Notes under the pieces: generated by a model
Database searches by the model: none
What the model was told of the DNA's origin: nothing
What the model saw: only the letters and a program-made list of their open reading frames with translations
Assembly: GCA_964505725.1 (NCBI GenBank)
Contig: CAZDJK010000070.1
Coordinates: 1 to 18,087 of the forward strand
Reading direction: 5' to 3'
Length of the DNA stretch: 18,087 bases
DNA from: CAVRJC01 sp964505725
GTDB taxonomy: Bacteria > Actinomycetota > Acidimicrobiia > IMCC26256 > DASPTH01
Shown: positions 7,312 to 14,341 of the stretch, piece after piece
How positions within the stretch are numbered: the first letter of the stretch is position 1
Layout of the letters: each line of letters begins with the position of its first letter
Program-made: the position numbers and the translations under genes

Positions 7312-8496
7312 ATGGCGAGCTACCGCGAGCTGCTGTCCGAGGCGAAGCAGCGCATCAACGAGATCACGCCGGAAGCGGCCGAGACGCGTCTCGGCGACGC
7401 CACCTTCCTCGACGTCCGCGAGCAGGACGAGTACGACCAGGGGACGATCCCCGGGTCGGTCTTCGTGCCGCGCGGCCACCTCGAGGCGCAGGCCGAGACC
7501 AAGCTCGGCGCCAAGGACCGGCCCGTCGTCGTGTTCTGCGCCGGCGGGAACCGCTCCGCGTTCGCGGCCGAGACCCTCGGGCAGCTCGGCTACAACGACG
7601 TGGTCTCCATGACCGGTGGGTTCGGGCGCTGGAAGAACGAGGGGCGGCCGTGGATCACCCCGGCCACGCTCGACGCCGAGCAGCGCACCCGGTACGGACG
7701 TCACATCCTGTTGCCCGAGGTCGGCGAGTCCGGCCAGCAGAAGCTGCTCGAGAGCAAAGTGCTCCTGCTCGGCGCGGGTGGGCTGGGCTCCCCGGCCGCG
7801 CTCTACCTCGCCGCGGCGGGCGTCGGCACCCTCGGCATCGTCGACATGGACGTCGTCGACTCGTCGAACCTGCAGCGGCAGATCCTGCACAACATGGACC
7901 GGATCGGCGAGCGCAAGGTCGACTCGGCGAAGAAGACCCTCACCGCCCTCAACCCCGACGTCGACGTCGTCACCTACGACGTACGGCTCGGGGCCGACAA
8001 CGTCGTCGAGATCATCAGCGGCTACGACGTGGTAGTGGACGGCACCGATAACTTCCCCACGCGGTACCTGCTCAACGACGCGTCCCTGCTCACGCGGGTG
8101 CCGGTGGTGCACGGGTCGATCTTCCGGTTCGAGGGCCAGGTGTCGGTGTTCAAGCCCTACGAGGGGCCCTGCTACCGCTGCTTCCTGCCCGAGCCGCCGC
8201 CCGCAGAGCTGGCACCGAGCTGCGCGGAGGCCGGGGTGCTGGGCGTGCTCCCGGGCATCATCGGGTCGATCCAGGCGCTCGAGGCGATCAAGCTGCTCCT
8301 CGACCTCGGGGAACCCCTCGTCGGGCGTCTGCTCGCCTACGACGCACTCGAGGAGACGTTCCGCAACTTCAAGGTGCGCCCCGACCCCGAGTGCCCGGCG
8401 TGTGGGCCCGACGCCGGCCCCATCGTCATCGCCGAGTACGACGACCTCTGCCTCCCGCACGCGGTCCTCGCCGACGGCACCGTCACCGCCCACTGA
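7312..8496 (+). CDS. Rhodanese-MoeB/ThiF fusion, sulfur-carrier adenylyltransferase/sulfurtransferase
   Basis: Activates the C-terminal Gly-Gly of a small sulfur-carrier protein (MoaD, ThiS or CysO type) by adenylation and supplies sulfur for molybdopterin, thiamine, cysteine or thio-modification. The 394 residues hold an N-terminal rhodanese domain (about 12-118) with active-site C76 in CAGGNRS, then an E1-like domain with ATP motif GAGGLGSP from 154, the DMDVVDSSNLQRQ segment, and DGTDNFPTRYLLND. A zinc site is formed by C287/C290 and C361/C364. C304 lies in SCAEAGVLGVLPGIIG, as in MoeB relatives. The domain order is the reverse of the common MoeZ/MOCS3 arrangement (adenylyltransferase first). 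No carrier protein is adjacent, so the pathway is open. The ATG fits the start of conservation, and the ribosome binding site is weak (GAGG near 7300). Confidence 0.92.
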   Translation: MASYRELLSEAKQRINEITPEAAETRLGDATFLDVREQDEYDQGTIPGSVFVPRGHLEAQAETKLGAKDRPVVVFCAGGNRSAFAAETLGQLGYNDVVSMTGGFGRWKNEGRPWITPATLDAEQRTRYGRHILLPEVGESGQQKLLESKVLLLGAGGLGSPAALYLAAAGVGTLGIVDMDVVDSSNLQRQILHNMDRIGERKVDSAKKTLTALNPDVDVVTYDVRLGADNVVEIISGYDVVVDGTDNFPTRYLLNDASLLTRVPVVHGSIFRFEGQVSVFKPYEGPCYRCFLPEPPPAELAPSCAEAGVLGVLPGIIGSIQALEAIKLLLDLGEPLVGRLLAYDALEETFRNFKVRPDPECPACGPDAGPIVIAEYDDLCLPHAVLADGTVTAH

Positions 8497-8511
8497 CGCG
8501 TCGCGCCCCAT

Positions 8512-8564
8512 CCGAGGTTGCGTCGTCGGGGCCGGAATAGTCGGCCTGAGTGACGCAACCTCGG
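8512..8564 (+). terminator. Long two-tier inverted repeat after the rhodanese-MoeB gene
   Basis: CCGAGGTTGCGTC (8512-8524) is perfectly complementary to 8552-8564. Inside lies a second stem, GGCCG (8530-8534) with CGGCC (8542-8546), around a 7-nt loop. It begins 15 nt after the stop codon, where a terminator would be expected, but no T-run follows. Confidence 0.5.
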
Positions 8565-8609
8565 GCGAAGCACCTCAAGGCCGCGCCGCACGCGTGCCGA
8601 AGGGTGCCG

Positions 8610-8634
8610 CGGGAGCGCATCGCGGGCGCTCCCG
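8610..8634 (+). other. Hairpin in the leader of the tadZ gene
   Basis: CGGGAGCGC (8610-8618) and GCGCTCCCG (8626-8634) make a perfect 9-bp stem with a 7-nt loop, ending 33 nt before the tadZ start. It may be a second terminator or a leader structure of the Tad transcript. With the two-tier repeat it occupies most of the structured part of this 171-nt spacer. Confidence 0.45.
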
Positions 8635-8667
8635 ACGTTCCACCGGGGCGCGAAAGAAAGGGCATAC

Positions 8668-9900
8668 GTGGGCAGACTCGTCCTCGCGACGGCCGACGCC
8701 ACCTTCGAGGACCGGGTGCGGAAGGCGTTGGGCAAGGACCTCGACGGCCACCTCCGCTACTGGACCGAGGGCATGGCCGGCGACGACCCGAAGCTGACCG
8801 TCCGCCAGATCGGGATCGAGGACGCCGAGGTCGTGGCGCTCGGCCCCGACCTGCCGACGGAGTCTGCGCTCGCGATCACGAGGGCGTTCGACCACGACCG
8901 CCCCGACATCAGCGTGCTCATCGTGGCCGACCCGTCGCCCGAGCTCTTGCGCAAGGCGCTGCGCGCCGGCGCACGCGACGTGATCGCGCCGGAGGCCGAC
9001 GCGCAGACGCTGCGCAACGCGCTCGAGTTCGCCTTCGAATCGTCGCAGGAGCGTCGCGTCGCTCGCGACGCGCCCGCCGACGAATCGGTCGACATCTCGC
9101 GGGTGATGACCGTGCTCTGTCCGAAGGGCGGCGCGGGCAAGACGACGCTGTCGAGCAACCTCGCGGTCGGCCTCGCCCAGCTCGCACCGGGCGAGGTCGT
9201 GCTGGTCGATCTCGACCTCCAGTTCGGCGACTCCGCCAGCGCGCTCGGCCTCACGCCCGAGCACACGTTCACCGACGCCACCCGCACCATCGAGTCGCTC
9301 GACACCACGACACTGAAGACGTACCTGACGCCCCACTCGAGCGGGCTGTTCGTCCTGTGCGCGCCGACCGCGCCGACCGACGCCGACCGGATCACGAGCG
9401 AGCAGGTCGAACGCACGCTCGAGCTGCTGCACGAGTCGTTTCGGTACGTCGTAGTCGACACCGCGTCGGGCCTCGACGAGCACGCGCTGAGCGCGATCGA
9501 ACGCTCGACCGACCTCGTCGTGCTCTCCGCCACCGACGTGCCGTCGATCCGGAGCACCCGCAAGGAGGTGGAGGCACTGCGCCTCATGGTCAAGCCCGAG
9601 CAGCGGTGGCACTTCGTGCTCAACCGCGCCAACGCCAAGACCGGCCTCACCATTCGCGCCATCGAGACCGTCGTCGGCGTGGGTGTCGACGTCGCCATCC
9701 CGAGCTCGCGCGCGGTGCCGCTGTCGCTCAACAAGGGAACGCCCCTGATGGAGAGCGACCCCCGCTCCACCATCTCGCTCGCGATCAGCCAGCTCGTCCG
9801 GCGCATCGCGGGCGAGCCGCCGGCGCCTCCGGCATCCGATCGCCCCCGTATCCGTCTCAACGGCAAGCAGAGGAAGCGGAACTCCAGTGAAGCTCAGTGA
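8668..9900 (+). CDS. tadZ: TadZ/CpaE-type pilus localisation ATPase
   Basis: A polar-localisation factor of the Tad (Flp, type IVc) pilus machine, from the MinD/ParA ATPase superfamily. The 410-residue protein has an N-terminal response-regulator-like domain (about 1-125) in which the phospho-acceptor Asp position at the end of beta-3 (EVVALGPDLP) is not Asp, so it is a pseudo-receiver, as usual for TadZ. A deviant Walker A follows, KGGAGKTT at 153-160, then VDLDLQFGDSA with D181 and D183, and a Walker B-like VVVDTASGLDEHAL. The C-terminal tail is Pro/Arg/Lys-rich and probably unstructured. The GTG start is preceded by a purine-rich site (GAAAGAAAGGG). The gene overlaps tadA by 14 bases. Confidence 0.92.
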   Translation: MGRLVLATADATFEDRVRKALGKDLDGHLRYWTEGMAGDDPKLTVRQIGIEDAEVVALGPDLPTESALAITRAFDHDRPDISVLIVADPSPELLRKALRAGARDVIAPEADAQTLRNALEFAFESSQERRVARDAPADESVDISRVMTVLCPKGGAGKTTLSSNLAVGLAQLAPGEVVLVDLDLQFGDSASALGLTPEHTFTDATRTIESLDTTTLKTYLTPHSSGLFVLCAPTAPTDADRITSEQVERTLELLHESFRYVVVDTASGLDEHALSAIERSTDLVVLSATDVPSIRSTRKEVEALRLMVKPEQRWHFVLNRANAKTGLTIRAIETVVGVGVDVAIPSSRAVPLSLNKGTPLMESDPRSTISLAISQLVRRIAGEPPAPPASDRPRIRLNGKQRKRNSSEAQ

Positions 9901-11266
9901 CCGGATCGAACAGTCGAAGGCGGAGGCCCGGGAGAAGGGGCCGGCGCCGTTCCAGAGCACCGCGCGCAACCGGGGTGCGCGCGACGTGGCGACGGTCGAC
10001 GATCCGCTCCTGCGGCTCAAGCGGCGAGCGCAGGAGTCACTCCTCGAGCGCGTCGGACCGACGCTCTTCGACGCCGCGCTCACCCAGCACCAGCTCGAGA
10101 CCCTCGTCGTCCAGGAGCTCGCGACGCTGATCAAGGAGCAGGGCATCCCGCTCACGCTCGACGAGCAGCAGCACCTGGTGTCGGCGATCACCGACGAGGT
10201 GCTCGGCTACGGGCCGATCGAGGAGTACCTCGACGACGACACCGTCACCGAGATCATGGTGAACGGTCTCGACGGGATCTTCGTCGAGCGCGACGGCCTC
10301 CTGCACGAGACCGACTCCCGGTTCCTCTCCGACGAGCACGTCATGCGGGTGATCGACCGCATCGTGGGCCAGGTGGGCCGACGGGTCGACGAGCTGTCGC
10401 CGATGGTCGACGCGCGGCTCGCCGACGGCTCGCGCGTCAACGCGATCATCCCCCCGCTCGCGATCGACGGACCGGTCCTCACGATCCGCAAGTTCTCGAC
10501 CCGGGCGTTCACGCTCGACGACCTCGTGGAGCTCGGCACGATGAGCCACGAGCTCTGCGACTTCCTCGCCGCGTGTGTCGAGGGCCGAATGAACATCCTG
10601 GTGAGCGGCGGTACGGGAACCGGCAAGACGACCATGCTCAACGTGCTCTCGGCGATGATCCCCGAGACCGAGCGCATCGTGACCGTCGAGGATGCCGCCG
10701 AGCTGCGGCTCGAGCAACGGCACGTGATCCGCCTCGAGGGCCGCCCGGCGAACGTCGAGGGCCGGGGCCAGATCTCGGCGCGCGACCTCGTGCGCAACGC
10801 GCTCCGCATGCGGCCGGACCGGATCATCGTCGGCGAGGTGCGGGGCGCGGAAGCCCTCGACATGCTCCAGGCGATGAACACCGGGCACGACGGATCGCTC
10901 TCGACGCTGCACGCGAACTCTCCGCGCGATGCGCTCTCCCGCGTGGAGACCATGGTGCTGATGAGCGGCATCGACTACCCGTTGCGCGCGATCCGCGAGC
11001 AGGTCGCGTCCGCCATCGATCTGCTCGTCCACGTCGCCCGCATGCGGGACGGCTCGCGCCGCATCGTGCGGGTCGCCGAGGTCCAGGGCATGGAGCACGA
11101 GGTCATCACGTTGTGCGACCTGTTCGAGTTCAACTACGCGCACCAGCCCGAGGCCAACGGCGGGGAGATCGGCGCGATCCGCTCCACCGGCATCCGACCG
11201 CACTTCGCGACCCGGCTCCAGGACGTCGGCATCGAGATGCCCCCGGACCTGTTCGGTCAGAACTGA
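9887..11266 (+). CDS. tadA: TadA/CpaF-type secretion ATPase for Tad pilus assembly
   Basis: A hexameric type II/IV secretion ATPase that powers pilus extension, and in Tad systems probably retraction, at the inner membrane. The 459 residues include a helical N-terminal domain (about 1-130, LGYGPIEEYLDDDTVTEIMV at the junction), Walker A GGTGTGKTT (241-249), the Asp box around VTVEDAAELRL, Walker B RIIVGEVRG with E317, and the His box STLHANSPRDALSR. All catalytic elements are present. The GTG start lies within the end of tadZ (14-nt overlap), giving tight co-translation; AGGAAG near 9871 is the likely ribosome binding site. Normally tadB, tadC and pilin genes follow, but here the next gene is convergent pepA after only 4 bp, so this pair stands without its membrane-platform partners. 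Confidence 0.95.
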   Translation: MKLSDRIEQSKAEAREKGPAPFQSTARNRGARDVATVDDPLLRLKRRAQESLLERVGPTLFDAALTQHQLETLVVQELATLIKEQGIPLTLDEQQHLVSAITDEVLGYGPIEEYLDDDTVTEIMVNGLDGIFVERDGLLHETDSRFLSDEHVMRVIDRIVGQVGRRVDELSPMVDARLADGSRVNAIIPPLAIDGPVLTIRKFSTRAFTLDDLVELGTMSHELCDFLAACVEGRMNILVSGGTGTGKTTMLNVLSAMIPETERIVTVEDAAELRLEQRHVIRLEGRPANVEGRGQISARDLVRNALRMRPDRIIVGEVRGAEALDMLQAMNTGHDGSLSTLHANSPRDALSRVETMVLMSGIDYPLRAIREQVASAIDLLVHVARMRDGSRRIVRVAEVQGMEHEVITLCDLFEFNYAHQPEANGGEIGAIRSTGIRPHFATRLQDVGIEMPPDLFGQN

Positions 11267-11270
11267 GCGC

Positions 11271-12779
11271 TCAGCGCGCCGGCTTGCCGCCGGCCGGCAC
11301 CTCGAACGCCCGCGCGAGCTCGATCAGCGTGCGCACGCCGAAGCCGGTGCCGCCCTTCACCGTGTAGCCGTCGTCGCCGCCCGCCCGCGCGGGACCCGCG
11401 ATGTCGAGGTGGGCCCACGGTGCACCGTCGACGAACTCCTGGAGGAAGAGCCCGGCGGTGAGCGCGCCGCCGTTGCCCTGCGTGCCGATGTTCCGCAGGT
11501 CGGCGACCTCCGACTCGAGTAGCTTGCGGTACTCCTGCGGCAGTGGCAGCGGCCACACCGACTCCCCGGTACGGTCGGCCGCGCCGCGCACCTGGTCGAT
11601 CCACCCGTCGTCGTTGCCCATCACCCCGGCGATCTTGTCGCCGAGCGCCACCATGCAGGCCCCGGTGAGCGTGGCGAGGTCGATCACCGCCGCGGGCTTG
11701 TCCTCCGACGCGAGCGAGAGCGCGTCGGCCAGGATCAGCCTGCCTTCGGCGTCGGTGTTGAGCACCTCGACGGTCTTGCCGTTGCGGATGCGCAGCACGT
11801 CACCGGGCCGGATCGCGGTGCCGCTCGGCATGTTCTCGACGAGCGGGACGTAGCCGTTGACCTTCTGCTTCACCCCGAGCGCCTGGAGCGCCGACATCGC
11901 GGCGACGACCGCCGCCGCGCCCGACATGTCGGTCTTCATGGTCTCCATGCCGGATGCGGTCTTCAGCGAGAGACCGCCGGAGTCGAACACGACGCCCTTG
12001 CCCACGAACGCGAGCGGTTTGCCCTTGGCGCCCGCCGGCGCGTACGTGAGCTTGAGGAACCTCGGTGTCTGGTGCGAGCCCTGACCGACGCCGAGCACGC
12101 CGCCGAGCTTCAGCTCACGTAGCTGCGGGACGTCGAGCACGCTCACCGTGACGCCGTGCCCGCGGAGCAGCTTGCGCGCCTCCGCCGCGAACACGGCGGG
12201 CGGCTTGTCGCCCGACGGCTGGTTCACCATGTCGCGCGCCCACGTGACCGCGTCCGCGATCGCCTGGCCGCGCTCGATCGCGGCGTTCACGCCACCGCCC
12301 GAGCCACCGAGGATCACGACGCGTGCAAGCTTGGAAGCCTTGGCGTCGCGCTTGTACTCGAGGAACTGGTAGGCGCCAAGCACGATGCCCTCGACGAGGG
12401 CCTGTGCAGCCTCGGCACGGTCGAGCGCGGGACCGGCGTCGGCGAGCGCGGTCGCGAGCGACGACACCTTGGCCGACCGACGGGCGACGGCCGCACCCGC
12501 GCGCCGCAGGCTGTCGAGCGTGAGCTCGGCGGGATCGCCGATCCCCACCAGGATCGCCGCCTTGGCCCGCAGCCGCCCGGCGGTGGGAACGGCGAGGGTC
12601 TCGCCGAGGTTGCCCTCGAAGCCGGTCTCCGAGAGGAACGCCGCGAGCCCGCCGCCGAGGGCGGCATCGACCGCGTCGGCGCCCGGGCCGAGCCCCCCGC
12701 CCTTGGTCACTGCGACCGCGAGCAGGTCGGCGGCGACGCGATCGGGCGCGGTGGTTGACGTCGAGAAACTGAGCGACAC
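11271..12779 (-). CDS. pepA: Leucyl aminopeptidase (M17 family, PepA-like)
   Basis: A cytoplasmic di-metal aminopeptidase that removes N-terminal residues during peptide turnover; some PepA proteins also bind DNA. The 502-residue length is normal. The C-terminal catalytic domain has the metal-ligand segment GKGVVFDSGGLSLK, with K261 and D266, and the M17 signature NTDAEGRL at 341-348, including acidic D343 and E345 and R347. MKTDMSGAAAVVAAM lies between them. The N-terminal domain (about 1-170) is more variable, as usual. The GTG start is fixed by AGGAG five to six bases upstream, immediately after the stop of the adenosyltransferase gene, so the two are co-transcribed and probably coupled. 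The stop is 4 bp from convergent tadA. Confidence 0.96.
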   Translation of the reverse strand: MSLSFSTSTTAPDRVAADLLAVAVTKGGGLGPGADAVDAALGGGLAAFLSETGFEGNLGETLAVPTAGRLRAKAAILVGIGDPAELTLDSLRRAGAAVARRSAKVSSLATALADAGPALDRAEAAQALVEGIVLGAYQFLEYKRDAKASKLARVVILGGSGGGVNAAIERGQAIADAVTWARDMVNQPSGDKPPAVFAAEARKLLRGHGVTVSVLDVPQLRELKLGGVLGVGQGSHQTPRFLKLTYAPAGAKGKPLAFVGKGVVFDSGGLSLKTASGMETMKTDMSGAAAVVAAMSALQALGVKQKVNGYVPLVENMPSGTAIRPGDVLRIRNGKTVEVLNTDAEGRLILADALSLASEDKPAAVIDLATLTGACMVALGDKIAGVMGNDDGWIDQVRGAADRTGESVWPLPLPQEYRKLLESEVADLRNIGTQGNGGALTAGLFLQEFVDGAPWAHLDIAGPARAGGDDGYTVKGGTGFGVRTLIELARAFEVPAGGKPAR

Positions 12780-12781
12780 AA

Positions 12782-12788
12782 AGTCTCC
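12782..12788 (-). promoter_or_regulatory. Strong ribosome binding site of pepA
   Basis: On the minus strand CAGGAGACTTT precedes the GTG at 12779, giving an AGGAG core at ideal spacing. It begins directly after the TGA of the adenosyltransferase gene, linking the two in translation and deciding the pepA start. Confidence 0.7.
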
Positions 12789-12791
12789 TGA

Positions 12792-13352
12792 TCAGGTTGG
12801 GAGGCGCACGGGTCGTGCGGTGCCTTCTTGCCAGCGCGCCAGGGTGTACACGAGGTCGGCGAGGCGGTTGAGGTAGGGCACGGCCTGGCTGCCGGGAAGC
12901 CAGCCGGCGTTCGCGGCCGCCACCGCCTGCCGCTCGGCGCGCCGCACCACCGTGCGCGCCACGTCGAGCGCCGCCGCCACGCGGTTCTCGCCCGGCAGCA
13001 CGAACTCCTGCGGGGGCTCGAACCGCTCGGTGATCTCGTCGATCAGCGGCTCGAGCGCCGCCACCATCTCGGGTGTCACACGCGAGACGCCGTCCTCGAG
13101 CTTGGCGCGGTTCTCGGGTGCGGTGGCGAGCTCGGCCCCGACGACGAAGAGCTCGCGCTGGAGCCGGACGAGGATGCCGTCGAGCTCGCCGCCGCGCTGG
13201 GCCTCGGCGCGGGCGAGCCCGAGCAGCGACACCGCCTCGTCGACGGAGCCGTACGCATCGGGACCGAGCGCGTCCTTCGCCACCCGGCCGCCGTAGAGGA
13301 GGCCCGTGGTCCCGTTGTCACCGGTGCGCGTGTAGACGCGACGCGAAGTCAT
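12792..13352 (-). CDS. PduO-type ATP:cob(I)alamin adenosyltransferase
   Basis: Transfers adenosyl from ATP to cob(I)alamin, making the adenosylcobalamin that the methylmalonyl-CoA mutase at the start of the window needs. The 186-residue protein opens with the ATP-binding signature YTRTGDNGTTGLLYGGRV (7-24), followed by the helical bundle. The second signature reads FVLPGENRVAAALDVARTVVRRAER (117-141 as a whole): R137/R138 and E140 are kept, while GENR replaces the commoner GG(S/T) and D130 replaces the usual His. YLNRLADLVYTLAR closes the fold. ATG is preceded on the minus strand by TAAGCT (13362-13367), a possible -10 close to the start, so the leader is very short. It is first in a two-gene unit with pepA and divergent from the DPA cluster. 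The same family includes human MMAB. Confidence 0.94.
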   Translation of the reverse strand: MTSRRVYTRTGDNGTTGLLYGGRVAKDALGPDAYGSVDEAVSLLGLARAEAQRGGELDGILVRLQRELFVVGAELATAPENRAKLEDGVSRVTPEMVAALEPLIDEITERFEPPQEFVLPGENRVAAALDVARTVVRRAERQAVAAANAGWLPGSQAVPYLNRLADLVYTLARWQEGTARPVRLPT

Positions 13353-13405
13353 GGCGACGGCAGCTTACGACCGTTGTCCGCATGTCCGTTCGGTACCCTT
13401 TGCTG
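13353..13405. promoter_or_regulatory. Divergent promoter region between adenosyltransferase and DPPR synthase genes
   Basis: This 53-bp interval must serve both directions. On the minus strand TAAGCT (plus-strand 13362-13367) is a possible -10 for the adenosyltransferase. On the plus strand TACCCT at 13394-13399 is a possible -10 ending six bases before GTG 13406. Neither has a recognisable -35. Confidence 0.4.
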
Positions 13406-14341
13406 GTGGCAGCGGTCCCGGAACCGGCACCCGACGACCCGTCCGTCGATGCCACGAGCGCCGCGACGCCTTCGCTCGCGCGGAGTCTCGTCCGGACCGC
13501 GCGCCCGAAACAGTGGCTCAAGAACGTGCTCGTGTTCGCGGCACCAGCCGCCGCGGGCGTGCTCGACCAGGGCTCGGCGTTGCGGAACACGCTCGTCGCC
13601 TTCGTCGGGTTCTGCTTCGCGGCCAGCGGCACCTACTTCCTGAACGACGCCAACGACGCCGCCGCCGATCGCCTCCATCCCACCAAGCGGCACCGCCCGA
13701 TCGCGGCCGGCCATCTCGAGCCCGGCTCGGCACGCGTCATCGGTGGCGTGCTCATCGTGCTCGGCCTCGCAGTCACCGCGCCGGTCAACTCGGGGAAGCT
13801 CACCGCGGTCATCGCCGCCTACGTCGTGATCACGTTCAGCTACACCTTCTGGCTGAAGCACGAGCCGGTCCTCGACATCGCGGCCGTCGCGGCCGGGTTC
13901 GTGTTGCGCGCGATCGCGGGCGGCGTGGCGACGGGGGTGCCGCTGTCCGACTGGTTCCTGATCGTGGCGGGCGCCGGCTCGATCTTCGTCGTCACCGGGA
14001 AGCGCCACGCCGAGCAGGTCGAGCTGGGCTCGGACTCCCGGACCCACCGGAGCACGCTGGGCGAGTACCCGACTGCGTTCCTCGGTTACGTCCGCGCCGT
14101 GTCGTCGGGCGTGATGATCACCGCCTACTGCCTGTGGGCATTCGAGAACGCCAACAAGACGGGCGACACCCTGTGGTTCCGGCTCTCCATCGTGCCGTTC
14201 GTGCTCGCCGTGTTCCGCTACGCGCTCGTCGTCGAGCAGGGCGGTGGAGGCGCGCCCGAGGAGGTCGTGCTCGCGGATCGTGTGCTCCAGGTGCTCGGCG
14301 TGGTCTGGGCCATCACGTTCCTGCTCGGCGTCCATGGATGA
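13406..14341 (+). CDS. ubiA: UbiA-family decaprenyl-phosphate phosphoribosyltransferase (DPPR synthase, Rv3806c-like)
   Basis: Transfers 5-phosphoribose from PRPP to decaprenyl phosphate, the first membrane step to the arabinose donor DPA. It is a polytopic inner-membrane protein of 311 residues (Mtb Rv3806c has about 302). It opens with ARPKQWLKNVLVFAAP, typical of this subfamily, then the Asp-rich NDANDAAADRLHP (N80, D81, D84, D88) continuing into KRHRPIAAG. Its second conserved block runs from YTFWLKHEPVLDIAAVAAGF through LRAIAGGVATGVPLSDWFLI to TGKRHAEQ. These match DPPR synthase rather than quinone or haem prenyltransferases. I prefer GTG 13406 because TACCCT sits six bases upstream and no Shine-Dalgarno sequence is seen; ATG 13382 is the alternative. 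The stop overlaps the dprE1 start by 8 nt. Confidence 0.9.
   Translation: MAAVPEPAPDDPSVDATSAATPSLARSLVRTARPKQWLKNVLVFAAPAAAGVLDQGSALRNTLVAFVGFCFAASGTYFLNDANDAAADRLHPTKRHRPIAAGHLEPGSARVIGGVLIVLGLAVTAPVNSGKLTAVIAAYVVITFSYTFWLKHEPVLDIAAVAAGFVLRAIAGGVATGVPLSDWFLIVAGAGSIFVVTGKRHAEQVELGSDSRTHRSTLGEYPTAFLGYVRAVSSGVMITAYCLWAFENANKTGDTLWFRLSIVPFVLAVFRYALVVEQGGGGAPEEVVLADRVLQVLGVVWAITFLLGVHG

Noticed and set aside
7296..8519. The decamer ATCCGAGGTT at 7296-7305 and again at 8510-8519, flanking the rhodanese-MoeB gene
   Set aside because: The first copy lies at the ribosome binding site position and the second is part of the inverted repeat. Ten bases shared once is not enough to claim attachment sites or a mobile unit.
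11278..11294. GCCGGC repeat around TTGCC as a terminator between tadA and pepA
   Set aside because: Each arm is itself palindromic and lies in pepA coding sequence; six G-C pairs are expected by chance at this base composition.
13382..13384. ATG as start of the DPPR synthase gene
   Set aside because: It lacks a Shine-Dalgarno sequence, and the added residues read through the TACCCT -10 candidate. GTG 13406 also gives a length closer to Rv3806c. Kept only as an alternative.
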